A stretch of 64,000 nt of DNA from Herbaspirillum frisingense GSF30. Its GTDB lineage: Bacteria; Pseudomonadota; Gammaproteobacteria; Burkholderiales; Burkholderiaceae_D. Location: positions 1 to 64,000 of the forward strand of contig NZ_AEEC02000017.1 of assembly GCF_000300975.2 (NCBI RefSeq), given 5' to 3'. This document shows, piece by piece, positions 36,868 to 45,433 of the stretch. The notes under the pieces are model-generated. The model saw nothing but the letters and a program-made list of their open reading frames with translations, had not been told where the DNA came from and searched no databases. Numbering within the stretch: the first letter of the stretch is position 1; each line of letters starts with the position of its first letter. The position numbers were made by a program, and so were the translations under genes.

Positions 36868-37884
36868 TCAACTCCCCTTGCGGTCCTTGAAGGCGGGCAC
36901 GAACATCTCGTTCCATACTGCCGGCTTGGTCTTGATGGTGCCGGCTTTGCTCATGAAGAGCACGTATTGCATGATGTCCACCGGCGTGGTCGAGAACTCG
37001 GTACCGGGGTCGGCCAGCATCTGTTCCACTTCTTCCTGCGGCAGCTTGAGCTTGGAGACGCGCAAGAAGGTTTCAGCCGCGCCCTTGCGGTTCTTGACGA
37101 TATAGGCGTTCGCTTCTTCCTGCGCCGCCATGAAGGCTTGCGTCAGCTTGGGGTTCTTGTCGGTGAAAGACTTCAGGGCGAAGACCACGTCGATGGTGAT
37201 GTGGCCCAGCACGTCGGTGGAGTTCAGCACGCGGGTGATGCCGGGTGCCTTGGCTTCCTGGTAGGAGAACGGCGGCGAGGTGAAGTGGGCGGTGATCTCG
37301 GTCTTGCCGGAAACCAGCGAGGCCATCGCCTCCGGGTGTGACAGGCTCACCGTCAGCGGGTCCAGCTTGGCGTAGTTCTCGGCACCGAAGGTCTTGGCCG
37401 CGGCCATCTGCAACAGCACGGCCGACAGCGAGGTCTTGATACCGGGGATGGCGATCTTGTCCTTGGGCGTGAAGTCCTTGAGCGACTTGACGTTGGGGTT
37501 GTTGGTGTTCAGCCAGAGCGGCGAGGTCGACAGCGCGCCCAGGCCCACCACTTCCGAACGCGGGATGCCATGCGCCTTGGACCACAGGGTCACGAAGCCC
37601 GGGGCGCCGGTGCCGGCAATGTCCAGGTTACCAGCCAGCATGGCGTCGTTGATGACATTGCCGCCGTCCAGCAGCACCCACTTGGTCTTCACATCGCCCA
37701 GGCCCATGGCCTTGGCATGCTTTTCCAGCAGGCCCTGGTCTCGGATCACCATCAGCGGCAGGTACAGCAGGCCGTAGCCGTGGGAAATGCGCACTTCCGG
37801 CGCTTCGGCGCGGGCGGCACCGGCGGCGGTGGACAGCGCCAGGGTGGCGGCGATCATCATGCCGCTAAAGGTACGACGTTTCAT
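36868..37884 (-). CDS. ABC transporter substrate-binding protein (nitrate/sulfonate/taurine type)
   Basis: 338 residues with a signal peptide (MKRRTFSGMMIAATLALSTAAGAARA) and an NMT1/SsuA-like periplasmic binding fold (RISHGYGLLYLPLMVIRDQGLLEKHAKAMG). GGAG lies 7-8 nt before the ATG. Third gene of an ATPase-permease-binding-protein operon. Ligand unknown: the family covers alkanesulfonates, taurine, nitrate, thiamine precursors and aromatic acids. No sulfonate monooxygenase gene is linked, so a sulfonate role is not supported by context. Confidence 0.85.
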   Translation of the reverse strand: MKRRTFSGMMIAATLALSTAAGAARAEAPEVRISHGYGLLYLPLMVIRDQGLLEKHAKAMGLGDVKTKWVLLDGGNVINDAMLAGNLDIAGTGAPGFVTLWSKAHGIPRSEVVGLGALSTSPLWLNTNNPNVKSLKDFTPKDKIAIPGIKTSLSAVLLQMAAAKTFGAENYAKLDPLTVSLSHPEAMASLVSGKTEITAHFTSPPFSYQEAKAPGITRVLNSTDVLGHITIDVVFALKSFTDKNPKLTQAFMAAQEEANAYIVKNRKGAAETFLRVSKLKLPQEEVEQMLADPGTEFSTTPVDIMQYVLFMSKAGTIKTKPAVWNEMFVPAFKDRKGS

Positions 37885-37948
37885 GTGTTGTCTCCTGTGG
37901 GTTCTCAGTTTATCGGTCTTGTCGTGGTCAGTCGTGTTGCGCTCGGTC

Positions 37949-38818
37949 TCAGTGCTGCATGCCCCAGCGGCGGATGGTGCGCTTCTCGATCTGGGCGAAG
38001 ATCAGGTTCTCGACCACCAGGCCGATGATGATCACGAAGAACAGGCCCGAGAAGACGTTGGCGGTTTCCAGCTGGTTGCGGTTTTCGAAGATGTACCAGC
38101 CCAGGCCGCCGGCGCCGGAAGAAACCCCGAACACCAGCTCGGCTGCGATCAGCGTGCGCCAGGCAAAGGCCCAGCCCACCTTCAGGCCCGTGAGGATGCT
38201 GGGGAAGGCGGCCGGGATCAGGATGGACTTCACCAGCGAGAAGCGGCGCAGGCCATAGTTCTGGCCCACCATGCGCAGGGTGTTGGACACCGCGCGGAAG
38301 CCGCCGTGGGTATTGAGGGCCACCGCCCACAACACCGAGTGCACCAGCACGAAGATGATGCTGCCGGTGCCCAGGCCGAACCAGATCAGCGCCAGCGGCA
38401 AGAGCGCGATGGCCGGCAGCGGGTTGAACATGGAGGTCAGGGTTTCCAGCAGGTCGTTGCCGATGCGCGAACTGATGGCCACGGTGGTCAACAGACCGGC
38501 CAGCAGGATGCCCAGGCCGTAGCCCACCAGCAGGGTCTGCATGGATACCGCGGCACGCTCCAGCAGCACGCCGCTGCCGATGCCGGCGAGGAAGGCCTGC
38601 ACCGTCTCGCTGAAGCTGGGGAACAGCAGCGCATTGTCCAGCCAGCGGCCATAGACTTCCCAGATCACCGCCAGTACCAGCAGGATCACGGTCTTGCGCA
38701 GCCAGCCCATGCGATACAGCGATTCGAAGGCCGACAGCGGGCGCTGCACCTCGGCGGTGGCATTGGGGTTGGGTTCCACCACGATCTCGGGGCGGACGTA
38801 GGGCAGATTGGTTTGCAT
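37949..38818 (-). CDS. ABC transporter permease (SsuC/TauC-like)
   Basis: 289 residues, about six membrane segments, with the BPD-type inner-membrane EAA region (ILIPAAFPSILTGLKVGWAFAWRTLIAAELVF). N-terminal ~45 residues are cytoplasmic and proline-rich. GGAG precedes the ATG. 22 nt after the ATPase gene and 64 nt before the binding-protein gene, so one operon. Confidence 0.88.
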   Translation of the reverse strand: MQTNLPYVRPEIVVEPNPNATAEVQRPLSAFESLYRMGWLRKTVILLVLAVIWEVYGRWLDNALLFPSFSETVQAFLAGIGSGVLLERAAVSMQTLLVGYGLGILLAGLLTTVAISSRIGNDLLETLTSMFNPLPAIALLPLALIWFGLGTGSIIFVLVHSVLWAVALNTHGGFRAVSNTLRMVGQNYGLRRFSLVKSILIPAAFPSILTGLKVGWAFAWRTLIAAELVFGVSSGAGGLGWYIFENRNQLETANVFSGLFFVIIIGLVVENLIFAQIEKRTIRRWGMQH

Positions 38819-38840
38819 GATGGTTGTCTCCTGGCGCGGC

Positions 38841-39632
38841 TCAGTGATGCGCGAACAGCATGTCGTTGATGCGGGTTTCCAGCTCGGCCTGGGCGGCGGT
38901 TCCCAGCTGGCTGGGGTCGATGCTGTTGAGTTCGGCGCGGACCTGGCCCGGGTGCGGGGTCAGCAGGAGGATGCGGGTACCGACGCGGATGGCTTCCTCG
39001 ATGGAGTGGGTCACGAAGAGCACCGTGAACTGGGTGTCGTCCCACAGGCGCAGCAGCTCGTCCTGCATCTTGCGGCGGGTCAGCGCGTCCAGCGCGGCGA
39101 AGGGTTCGTCCATCAGCAACACATCCGGCTCCATGGCCATGCCACGGGCGATCGAGACGCGCTGCTTCATGCCCCCGGAGAGCATGTGCGGATAGCTGTC
39201 GATGAACTTGGCCAGGCCCACCTTGCTGATGTAGTACTCGGCGCGCTCGGCGGCGGCGCGGCCCTGCAGGCGGCCGCTGGCGTGCAGCGCGAATTCGACG
39301 TTCTGGCGCACCGTCTTCCAGGGCAGCAGCTGGTCGAATTCCTGGAACACCATCATGCGGTCCGGCCCCGGCTCATGCACCTCGCGCCCCTTGAGGCGGA
39401 TCGCGCCGGAGGTCGGTTGCAGGTAGCCGCCGATAGCCTTCAACAGGGTGGACTTGCCGCAACCGGAGGGACCCAGCAGGATGTAGCGATCGCCCGGATG
39501 GACGTTGAAGCTCACGCTCTGGGTGGCCGTCACCAGCGAATCGGTGGTCTTGTATTGCAGGGTGACGCGGTCGATCTCCAGCAGCGGACGCGATGGATCG
39601 ATGGCAGATGCGCCATGGGCATTGTCGCTCAT
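38841..39632 (-). CDS. ABC transporter ATPase (SsuB/TauB-like)
   Basis: 263 residues with Walker A GPSGCGKST, Q-loop (VFQEFDQLLPW), signature LSGGMKQR, Walker B VLLMDEPFAALD and the switch His in FVTHSIEEA. The ATG at 39632 with GGAG 6 nt upstream is chosen over a TTG at 39644. First gene of the importer operon; the MITE-like element lies 73 nt upstream and may separate or carry its promoter. Confidence 0.92.
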   Translation of the reverse strand: MSDNAHGASAIDPSRPLLEIDRVTLQYKTTDSLVTATQSVSFNVHPGDRYILLGPSGCGKSTLLKAIGGYLQPTSGAIRLKGREVHEPGPDRMMVFQEFDQLLPWKTVRQNVEFALHASGRLQGRAAAERAEYYISKVGLAKFIDSYPHMLSGGMKQRVSIARGMAMEPDVLLMDEPFAALDALTRRKMQDELLRLWDDTQFTVLFVTHSIEEAIRVGTRILLLTPHPGQVRAELNSIDPSQLGTAAQAELETRINDMLFAHH

Positions 39633-39704
39633 GCAAGTCTCCAAATGATTTATAGGATTTATGTTGGAACGGATGCTAGGCCGCGAAGCTGTAACGAATC
39701 TGAC

Positions 39705-39976
39705 TAGAACTCATTTCATAAATAGTCGTGAGATGCGTTCTGCCCATAAAGGGCGCTGGCAAGGCGTGCGACGCGTCGTGTGGCGGTGCCACACGCAAGG
39801 AGCGCAACGCGGCCAGCGCCCTTTATGGGCAGAACCCGGAGGGAGCGGCCCGTTTGGGCGAATTGCTGCGTTACGAATTTGGATCAAGACGCCCAGTCTT
39901 GACCCAAATTCGCGCCTTGCACTTCATCCCAAACGGGACTCGCTCGCACTCGCGCCTATTTATGAAATGAGTTCTA
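39705..39976. mobile_element. MITE-like element, 272 bp, nested inverted repeats
   Basis: Perfect 21-bp terminal inverted repeats (39705-39725 and 39956-39976). Inside are a perfect 24-bp inverted repeat (39737-39760 with 39812-39835), a GTGTGGC/GCCACAC hairpin (39778-39794), and further pairs CCCGTTTGGG/CCCAAACGGG (39849-39858, 39928-39937) and a 17-bp pair with one mismatch near 39875-39906. Each end begins with TA, compatible with a TA target duplication. No credible protein is encoded. Non-autonomous transposon is the likeliest reading; a family-specific intergenic palindrome is the alternative. Confidence 0.65.
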
Positions 39977-40083
39977 AAAGCTGACGGCTGTTTTTCCCTA
40001 TGCGTTCGGGCATACAATGGCGCCCTGCAACACGCCCAAGCAGCGCCCACAGCTGCGGCAACGCCATCACACTGGAGATCCCC

Positions 40084-40767
40084 ATGCGCATCCTGCTGGT
40101 CGAAGACACCGCCGACGTGGCCGAGGCCATCGTCTCCCACCTCACCCGCATCGGCCATACCGTGGAATGGGAGAGCCAGGGACTGGCCGCCAGCCGCCGC
40201 CTGGGCGAGGCCTTCGACCTCCTGATCCTGGACGTGATGCTGCCGCAACTGGACGGCTTCGCCCTGCTGGAGCAATTGCGCACGCGCGGGCAGCACACCC
40301 CGGTGCTGATGCTGACCGCCTGCGGCGAGATCGAGGAACGGGTGCGCGCCCTGGACCTGGGCGCGGATGACTACCTGGTCAAGCCCTTCGATTTCCGCGA
40401 ACTGGAGGCCCGCATCCGCGTCCTGCTGCGCCGTAGCGGCGGCGAATCCACCAACCTGCTGCACTGCGCCAACCTGTGCATCGACCGCAAGAGCCGCAGC
40501 GCCACGCTGGACGGCCAGCCCATCGACCTGACGCGGCGCGAGGTGACCCTGCTGGAAATCATCGCCGCCCGTCCGGGTCGCATCTTCAACAAGGATGAAT
40601 TGATGGATCGGCTCTTCACCGTCGATGACACTCCCAACGCCAACACGGTGGAGCAATACGTGGCGCGTCTGCGCAAGAAGCTGGCCGGCGCCGCCTTCGA
40701 GATCCGTACCCTGCGCGGCCTGGGCTACCAGCTGGTGCTGCAGGCCCCGGCCGAGGCCCTGCGCTGA
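40084..40767 (+). CDS. Response regulator, OmpR/PhoB family (TctD-like)
   Basis: 227 residues: receiver domain with the acidic pair in LLVEDTAD, phospho-acceptor Asp in LLILDVMLP, and KPFDFRELEAR; a winged-helix DNA-binding domain follows (LTRREVTLLEIIAARPGRIFNKDELMDRL, TVEQYVARLRKKL). GGAG lies 6 nt before the ATG at 40084. Its stop overlaps the kinase start (TGATG). The layout matches TctD, which controls tricarboxylate uptake in Salmonella; no tctABC genes are nearby. Confidence 0.9.
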   Translation: MRILLVEDTADVAEAIVSHLTRIGHTVEWESQGLAASRRLGEAFDLLILDVMLPQLDGFALLEQLRTRGQHTPVLMLTACGEIEERVRALDLGADDYLVKPFDFRELEARIRVLLRRSGGESTNLLHCANLCIDRKSRSATLDGQPIDLTRREVTLLEIIAARPGRIFNKDELMDRLFTVDDTPNANTVEQYVARLRKKLAGAAFEIRTLRGLGYQLVLQAPAEALR

Positions 40768-42164
40768 TGCAGGGCCGCACTCAGGATGTGGTGGCCGGGC
40801 GCTCGCTCTATACCCGGCTGGCGGTGCGCGTGGGCGCGGTGCTGCTGGCCAGCGCCGCGGTGCTGTTGATCGCGATCTGGATTTCCACCCAGCTGGCCGC
40901 CAAGGAAGCCTATGACCGCATCCTCGCCGGCAGCGCCCTGCAGATCGCCGAAAACACCTGGTACGACCATGGCGAGGTCAGTGTCGATGTGCCGCTGGCG
41001 GCGCTGTCGATGCTGGGTACCGGTGATCACGCCATCTATGCCGTCTTCGATCCGCGTGGCCGGGTGATTGCCGGCGATGCCGAATTCCGCCCCGAGATTC
41101 CCTGGAATGAACTGGAACAGGGTCCGCTGCTGCGCGATGGTCAATACCTGGGCACGCCGGTGCGCATGGCCATCATCGGCCGCCGCATGCCGGTCGACAG
41201 CCCGCATCCCTGGGCCGTCATCGTGCTGGCGCAGACCAACAATGCCCGCATGTCCTTCGCCCACAGCCTGGGCAGCAAGGCGCTGCTGGTGATCGTGGTG
41301 ATGAGCGTACTGACGCTGATAGCCGCCATGTTCACGCTGTATCAGGCACTGGCGCCGTTGAAGCGCATCGAGGCGGCCATCCGCGAACGCGACCTGAATG
41401 ACCTCTCGCCCCTGGCCCTGACAGTGCCGGCCGAAACCCATGCGCTGGTTTCGGCCATCAATGCCTTCATGCAGCGGCTGGCGGTACACCGCGCCACCAT
41501 GCGCCGCGTGATCGGCGACGCCGCGCACCAGTTGCGCACGCCCGTGACGGCACTGGTGGCGCAGATGGAACTGCTGGCCAGCGAGAGCAACGAAGAAAAA
41601 CGCCAGCGCCACCTGAGCCTGCTGCGTGAACGCACGCGCAGCCTGGGCGCGCTGGTGAACCAGCTGATCAACCATGCCATGGTGCAGCATCGCAACGACA
41701 GCCGCCTGCAGGAACCCATCGACCTGGCCGCACTGGTGCGCTCACAGATGACCGAGGTGCTCTCCAACCGGGCGCGCACACCACACGACCTGGCGCTGGA
41801 TGTTCCGCCCCTGCCCTGCCTGATCCTGGGTGACGCCATCGCGTTGGGCGAGGCCGTCAAGAACATCCTAGACAATGCCCTGCAATACGGCGCGCCGGGC
41901 CTGCTGCATGTGCGGATGGATAGCGATGGTCAACACCATCAGTTGCGCTTCATCGACGACGGGCCGGGCATTCCGGCCGGCGATTGGGAGCGCCTGCGCA
42001 AGCCCTTTGCGCCGCGTGCGGGGGATCGCATGGGTGCCAGCCTGGGCCTGTCCATCGTCGAGGAAGTGATGCGCGCGCACGGCGGCGAGATGCAGTTCGC
42101 CTATCTGCCGGACGGCCATTTTGCGGTCCTGCTGCAGTTCCCGGCCTGGCAGGCGCCGGCCTAG
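40767..42164 (+). CDS. Sensor histidine kinase (TctE-like)
   Basis: 465 residues: membrane segment near 22-42, a ~110-residue periplasmic sensor of the 2CSK_N type (ILAGSALQIAENTW), a second membrane segment near 170-190, then HAMP, the phospho-acceptor His in GDAAHQLRTPV and an ATP-binding domain with NILDNALQYG, DDGPGIPAGD and GASLGLSIVEEV. Overlaps the regulator gene by one base, so the pair is translationally coupled. Ligand unknown; small carboxylates are typical for the TctE family. Confidence 0.9.
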   Translation: MQGRTQDVVAGRSLYTRLAVRVGAVLLASAAVLLIAIWISTQLAAKEAYDRILAGSALQIAENTWYDHGEVSVDVPLAALSMLGTGDHAIYAVFDPRGRVIAGDAEFRPEIPWNELEQGPLLRDGQYLGTPVRMAIIGRRMPVDSPHPWAVIVLAQTNNARMSFAHSLGSKALLVIVVMSVLTLIAAMFTLYQALAPLKRIEAAIRERDLNDLSPLALTVPAETHALVSAINAFMQRLAVHRATMRRVIGDAAHQLRTPVTALVAQMELLASESNEEKRQRHLSLLRERTRSLGALVNQLINHAMVQHRNDSRLQEPIDLAALVRSQMTEVLSNRARTPHDLALDVPPLPCLILGDAIALGEAVKNILDNALQYGAPGLLHVRMDSDGQHHQLRFIDDGPGIPAGDWERLRKPFAPRAGDRMGASLGLSIVEEVMRAHGGEMQFAYLPDGHFAVLLQFPAWQAPA

Positions 42165-42171
42165 GGCCTGG

Positions 42172-42609
42172 CTATTTCCATTCGATGATGGCGTTGCGGC
42201 GGTCCAGCCAGTGCACCTTCACGCCCGCCGGCGCCACCTTGCGCCCGGCGCAGGCACTGGCGGCCAGCGCGAACGGCGCATCGTAGTAACGGCCGCTGGC
42301 CGAGGAACGCAGCGGTGTCTGGGCGGCATGACTGGCGATCCAGTCGGCCGCATTGGTGCGCAGGAAGATCATGCAGGCGCCACCGCTGGTAGGCGCCACC
42401 TGGCAGGTGCAGCTGTTGCCGGAGGTGGTGATGGGCTCGGCCAGCGCGCCATTGCCGTTCAAGGTATCCGGCACGGGAACCGGCACCGGGATCGGCACCG
42501 CCTGCTGGTGTGGGCCATAGTGACCACCCAGGTCGCGCGTGGTGACCTGCGCCAGGGCAGGCAGGGCCGCTGCGCACAAGAGGCAGACCAGGATGCGTGG
42601 AATTGTCAT
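42172..42609 (-). CDS. Secreted hypothetical protein, 145 residues
   Basis: A cleavable signal peptide is clear (MTIPRILVCLLCAAALPALAQ). The mature part has a proline/valine run (PIPVPVPVPD), then four cysteines (SCTCQVAP, GGACMIFL, ASACAGRK) that could form disulfides. No known domain recognised. The ATG at 42609 with GGGAGAG upstream is preferred over an open frame to 42678 that would overlap the methyltransferase gene. It follows that gene on the same strand after 44 nt and is convergent with the kinase gene 7 nt away. Confidence 0.65.
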   Translation of the reverse strand: MTIPRILVCLLCAAALPALAQVTTRDLGGHYGPHQQAVPIPVPVPVPDTLNGNGALAEPITTSGNSCTCQVAPTSGGACMIFLRTNAADWIASHAAQTPLRSSASGRYYDAPFALAASACAGRKVAPAGVKVHWLDRRNAIIEWK

Positions 42610-42653
42610 GATCAGGGCTCTCCCAGGGTGGCCATTCAATGGATCAGGATGGA

Positions 42654-43826
42654 CTAGGCCCGGGCGCGCAGGCGCCACAGGGTGGTGGTTTCCTTGCTGC
42701 GGGCGGCGAACAGCGGATCGTCACGGTCGACGGCCTTGCCGTGGCGCGGCTTGATGTCGTGCCGTGCGATCACCTCCAGGCCCGCCTGCGCTATGGCTTC
42801 CGCCAGCATGCCCGGTGCGCGCAGGCCGAGATGCTCGGCGAAATCGGAGAGGATCAGCCAGCCCTCGCCATGGGCACTCAGGTGCGCCGCCAGTCCATTG
42901 AGGAAGCCCAGCAGCATGCGGCTGTCGGGGTCATAGACGGCATGTTCGATGGCCGAGCTGGGTCGTGCCGGCAGCCACGGTGGATTGCACACCACCAGTG
43001 GCGCCCGTCCGGCCGGGAACAGGTCGGTCTGCTGTAGCTCCACCTGCTGGCGCAGGCCCAGGCCACGCAGGTTCTCATCGGCACAGGCCAGGGCGCGCGG
43101 ATCCATGTCGGTCGCGACGATCTTGCGCACGCCCCGCTTTGCCAGCACCGCCGAGAGCACGCCGCTACCCACGCCAATGTCGAAGGCTAGTTCGGTGGAT
43201 GGCAGTGGCGCCTGCGCCACCAGGTCCACATACTCGCCCCGCACCGGCGAAAACACGCCGTAGTAGGGATGGATGCGCCCACCCAGTGCGGCAATCTCGA
43301 CACCCTTCTTGCGCCATTCATGAGCGCCGATCAAACCCTGCAGTTCGCGCAGCGAGACGGCGAAGGACTCGCTGGCCAGCGCCGCATCGTAGGCCTCGCT
43401 GCAGGCCGCCTGCACCTCCGGTGCACGCCGCAGCGGCACCACGAAGCCGGGCTCCACGGGAATGAGCAGCATGCCGAGGATACGCGCGCGTTGCGCCTGC
43501 ATCTGCCGATGCTGGTGGAAGGCCTGGGCCGGGCTCTCGCCGCTGGCTGGCTTGCTGCGGCTCTTGGCCAGTGCGCGCTCGCGTGCCTTGTCCACGCGCC
43601 GGCCCAGCGCCTGCAGCAGTTGCCGTGCATTCTGGAAGTCGCCCCGCCAAAGCAGGCCGGTCCCTTCGCAGGCCAGCTTGTAGGCGGTATCGGCAGCGAT
43701 CTGGTCGTCCGCCTCCTGGACCCGCCGGGGCGGCGGATTACCGGCCTCGGAGTGCCAGCGCAGCTGATGTTGGAGAGCGCCGGACTGCCAGGTGAGCTGC
43801 GGCGGGAAATCGTCTTGTGAAGTCAT
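42654..43826 (-). CDS. Class I SAM-dependent methyltransferase, HemK/RsmC-like
   Basis: 390 residues. The C-terminal ~200 form a Rossmann methyltransferase: FDIGVGSGVLSAVLAKRG (SAM loop), ATDMDPRALACADEN, and the NPPW motif (VVCNPPWLPA) that in this group marks methylation of a planar amide or exocyclic amine (glutamine in release factors or bases in rRNA/DNA). The N-terminal ~190 residues are helical, charged and unassigned. Target therefore unknown. GHPYYGVFSP-like substrate-facing segment precedes the SAM loop. Confidence 0.75.
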   Translation of the reverse strand: MTSQDDFPPQLTWQSGALQHQLRWHSEAGNPPPRRVQEADDQIAADTAYKLACEGTGLLWRGDFQNARQLLQALGRRVDKARERALAKSRSKPASGESPAQAFHQHRQMQAQRARILGMLLIPVEPGFVVPLRRAPEVQAACSEAYDAALASESFAVSLRELQGLIGAHEWRKKGVEIAALGGRIHPYYGVFSPVRGEYVDLVAQAPLPSTELAFDIGVGSGVLSAVLAKRGVRKIVATDMDPRALACADENLRGLGLRQQVELQQTDLFPAGRAPLVVCNPPWLPARPSSAIEHAVYDPDSRMLLGFLNGLAAHLSAHGEGWLILSDFAEHLGLRAPGMLAEAIAQAGLEVIARHDIKPRHGKAVDRDDPLFAARSKETTTLWRLRARA

Positions 43827-44045
43827 GAATCAGGATAGGCAATGGCGGCGCCGGACGCGCCGCGCGCAAAAACAGCCGCCAGTGTAGCAAAGCATGACGC
43901 CGTGGCCTCGCCGGAACCGGAACTTCCCTCCGCCACCGACAACCAAACAGGACAACTTGACGTCGGGCAAACCCCGGCGGCTTTTTTCGCCGGCCCCGCT
44001 GCAATGCGCCTATGATGGAGCCGGTCAATCACCGAAGGAGAATCC

Positions 44046-44333
44046 ATGAGCGAGCAAATGCAAACCCCGGGTTTCGATCACCAGCGCCTGCTGGACATGG
44101 TCGGCCAGTTCGAGGCGGAGCTGCAGAAACTGCCCGCCGGCAGCACCGAAGCCGACCAGCTGCGCGAAGACATCGCCCGCCTGCGGCAACATCTGAGCGC
44201 CCCGCAACCCCATGCCGGCCAGGTCGGCGACACCTGGCAATCCCTGCGTCGCGCCGCCGACAGCCTGGAAAACCAGGTCCTCAAGGACAGCCCCTACATC
44301 ACCGAGATGGGCCGCATCATCGGACTGCTCTGA
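44046..44333 (+). CDS. Small helical hypothetical protein, 95 residues
   Basis: Supported by GAAGGAG 6 nt before the ATG and a strong terminator 27 nt after the stop. Highly acidic/glutamine-rich and predicted helical with heptad-like leucines (LLDMVGQFEAELQKL, LREDIARLRQHL). No cysteine, signal or membrane segment. It resembles short coiled-coil proteins of the DUF4404 kind, but I cannot confirm membership. Divergent from the methyltransferase gene. Confidence 0.65.
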   Translation: MSEQMQTPGFDHQRLLDMVGQFEAELQKLPAGSTEADQLREDIARLRQHLSAPQPHAGQVGDTWQSLRRAADSLENQVLKDSPYITEMGRIIGLL

Positions 44334-44360
44334 GGCCTGCTCCACCGGCGGCCGCCAGTA

Positions 44361-44414
44361 AAAAAAACCGCCAGTCGTGATGCATGCAATGCACACGACT
44401 GGCGGTTTTCTTTT
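44361..44414. terminator. Bidirectional rho-independent terminator
   Basis: A 16-bp stem with A-rich 5' side and TTTT-C-TTTT 3' side (AAACCGCCAGTCGTG pairing with CACGACTGGCGGTTT). It serves the 95-codon gene on the plus strand and the pirin gene on the minus strand. Confidence 0.92.
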
Positions 44415-44423
44415 CAGCGCCGT

Positions 44424-44459
44424 GGATCGGGGATCCGGAATCCGGGATCCGGGATCCGG
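44424..44459. repeat. Short tandem repeat of GGGATCCG-type units
   Basis: Four to five imperfect 7-8 bp units (GGATCCGG/GGAATCCGG) abut the 3' end of the pirin gene. Too short for a functional call. Confidence 0.6.
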
Positions 44460-44460
44460 C

Positions 44461-45339
44461 TCAATGGGCTGGCAGCGGAATCCACTCGGTTTCACCCGGG
44501 ATATCCGGGAACACCTGCTTGTCGCGGCCATTCCAGGCCAGCTTGGCGGCTTCGATCTTGTCCCGCGAGGTGGCGACGAAATTCCACCAGACGAAGCGCG
44601 GGCCATCCAGCGGCGCGCCACCCAGGATCATGAAGACCGCCTCGCCGACCGCCTTGAGGGCGACCGTGGCGCCCGGTTGCAGAATGGCCAGGGTGCCGGC
44701 CGGCATGCTTTCGCCATCCAGCGTCACATCACCACGGACCACATAGACGGCGCGCTCCTGCACCTCGGCGCCGATCTCCAGCTCGGCACCCTCGGTGGTG
44801 CTGCCGGCCACGTATAGGGTCGGGCTGGCGGTCTTCACCGGCGAGCTCACGCCGAAGGCCGAACCGGCCAGCACATGCAGGCTGGCACCCCCCACCTGGG
44901 TCTGCGGCATATCTTCCGATGCGTAGTGATGGAAGCTCGGTGCGTCCTCTTCCTGGTCGGCCGGCAGGGCCACCCACATCTGCAGACCGTGCACCGGCAC
45001 CTTCTGCTCGCGGATGTCGTCGGGAATACGCTCGGAGTGCACGATGCCGCGACCCGAGGCCATCCAGTTGACCGCGCCCGGGGTGATGCGCTGGACCACG
45101 CCCAGGCTGTCGCGGTGCATCATCGCACCGGAGAACAGGTAGGTGACGGTGGCCAGCCCGATATGCGGGTGGGGACGGACATCGCCTTCGGTGGTGCCGG
45201 CGTCGAATTCCACCGGACCCATGTGATCGAAGAAGACGAAGGGGCCGACGGTACGGGCAGCGGCAGCGGGCAGCAGACGGCGCACGGGGAAGCCGATGTC
45301 GCGGGTCAGGCCCTGGATCTTGTGAAGGATGTTGCTCAT
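44461..45339 (-). CDS. Pirin family protein
   Basis: 292 residues, two cupin halves. The N-terminal cupin carries the metal-binding pattern HPHIG (with MMHRDS and GIVHSE), as in pirins that bind Fe or act as quercetin dioxygenases; FDHMGPVEF and AVNWMASGRGIVHSE are family signatures. The start at 45339 has AGGAGAG upstream. First of two pirin genes in tandem (next ends the series toward DoxX); 94 nt separate it from the second. Role in these bacteria not settled. Confidence 0.9.
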   Translation of the reverse strand: MSNILHKIQGLTRDIGFPVRRLLPAAAARTVGPFVFFDHMGPVEFDAGTTEGDVRPHPHIGLATVTYLFSGAMMHRDSLGVVQRITPGAVNWMASGRGIVHSERIPDDIREQKVPVHGLQMWVALPADQEEDAPSFHHYASEDMPQTQVGGASLHVLAGSAFGVSSPVKTASPTLYVAGSTTEGAELEIGAEVQERAVYVVRGDVTLDGESMPAGTLAILQPGATVALKAVGEAVFMILGGAPLDGPRFVWWNFVATSRDKIEAAKLAWNGRDKQVFPDIPGETEWIPLPAH

Positions 45340-45433
45340 GGTGCTCTCCTGTTGTGGTGCGGGCGTCCCGGACGCCCGTTTTTTCATTCAGATGACTGGC
45401 GATGAAGTGCAGTCTGTTTCAGCGCAGATGTGC

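Noticed and set aside
36868-39632. Alkanesulfonate or taurine uptake (ssu/tau) as a firm call for the ABC genes
   Set aside because: The family is right but no ssuD, ssuE or tauD is linked, so the ligand cannot be stated.
39661-39984. A 107-codon frame across the palindromic element
   Set aside because: Its sequence is dictated by the inverted repeats, and it has no ribosome site.
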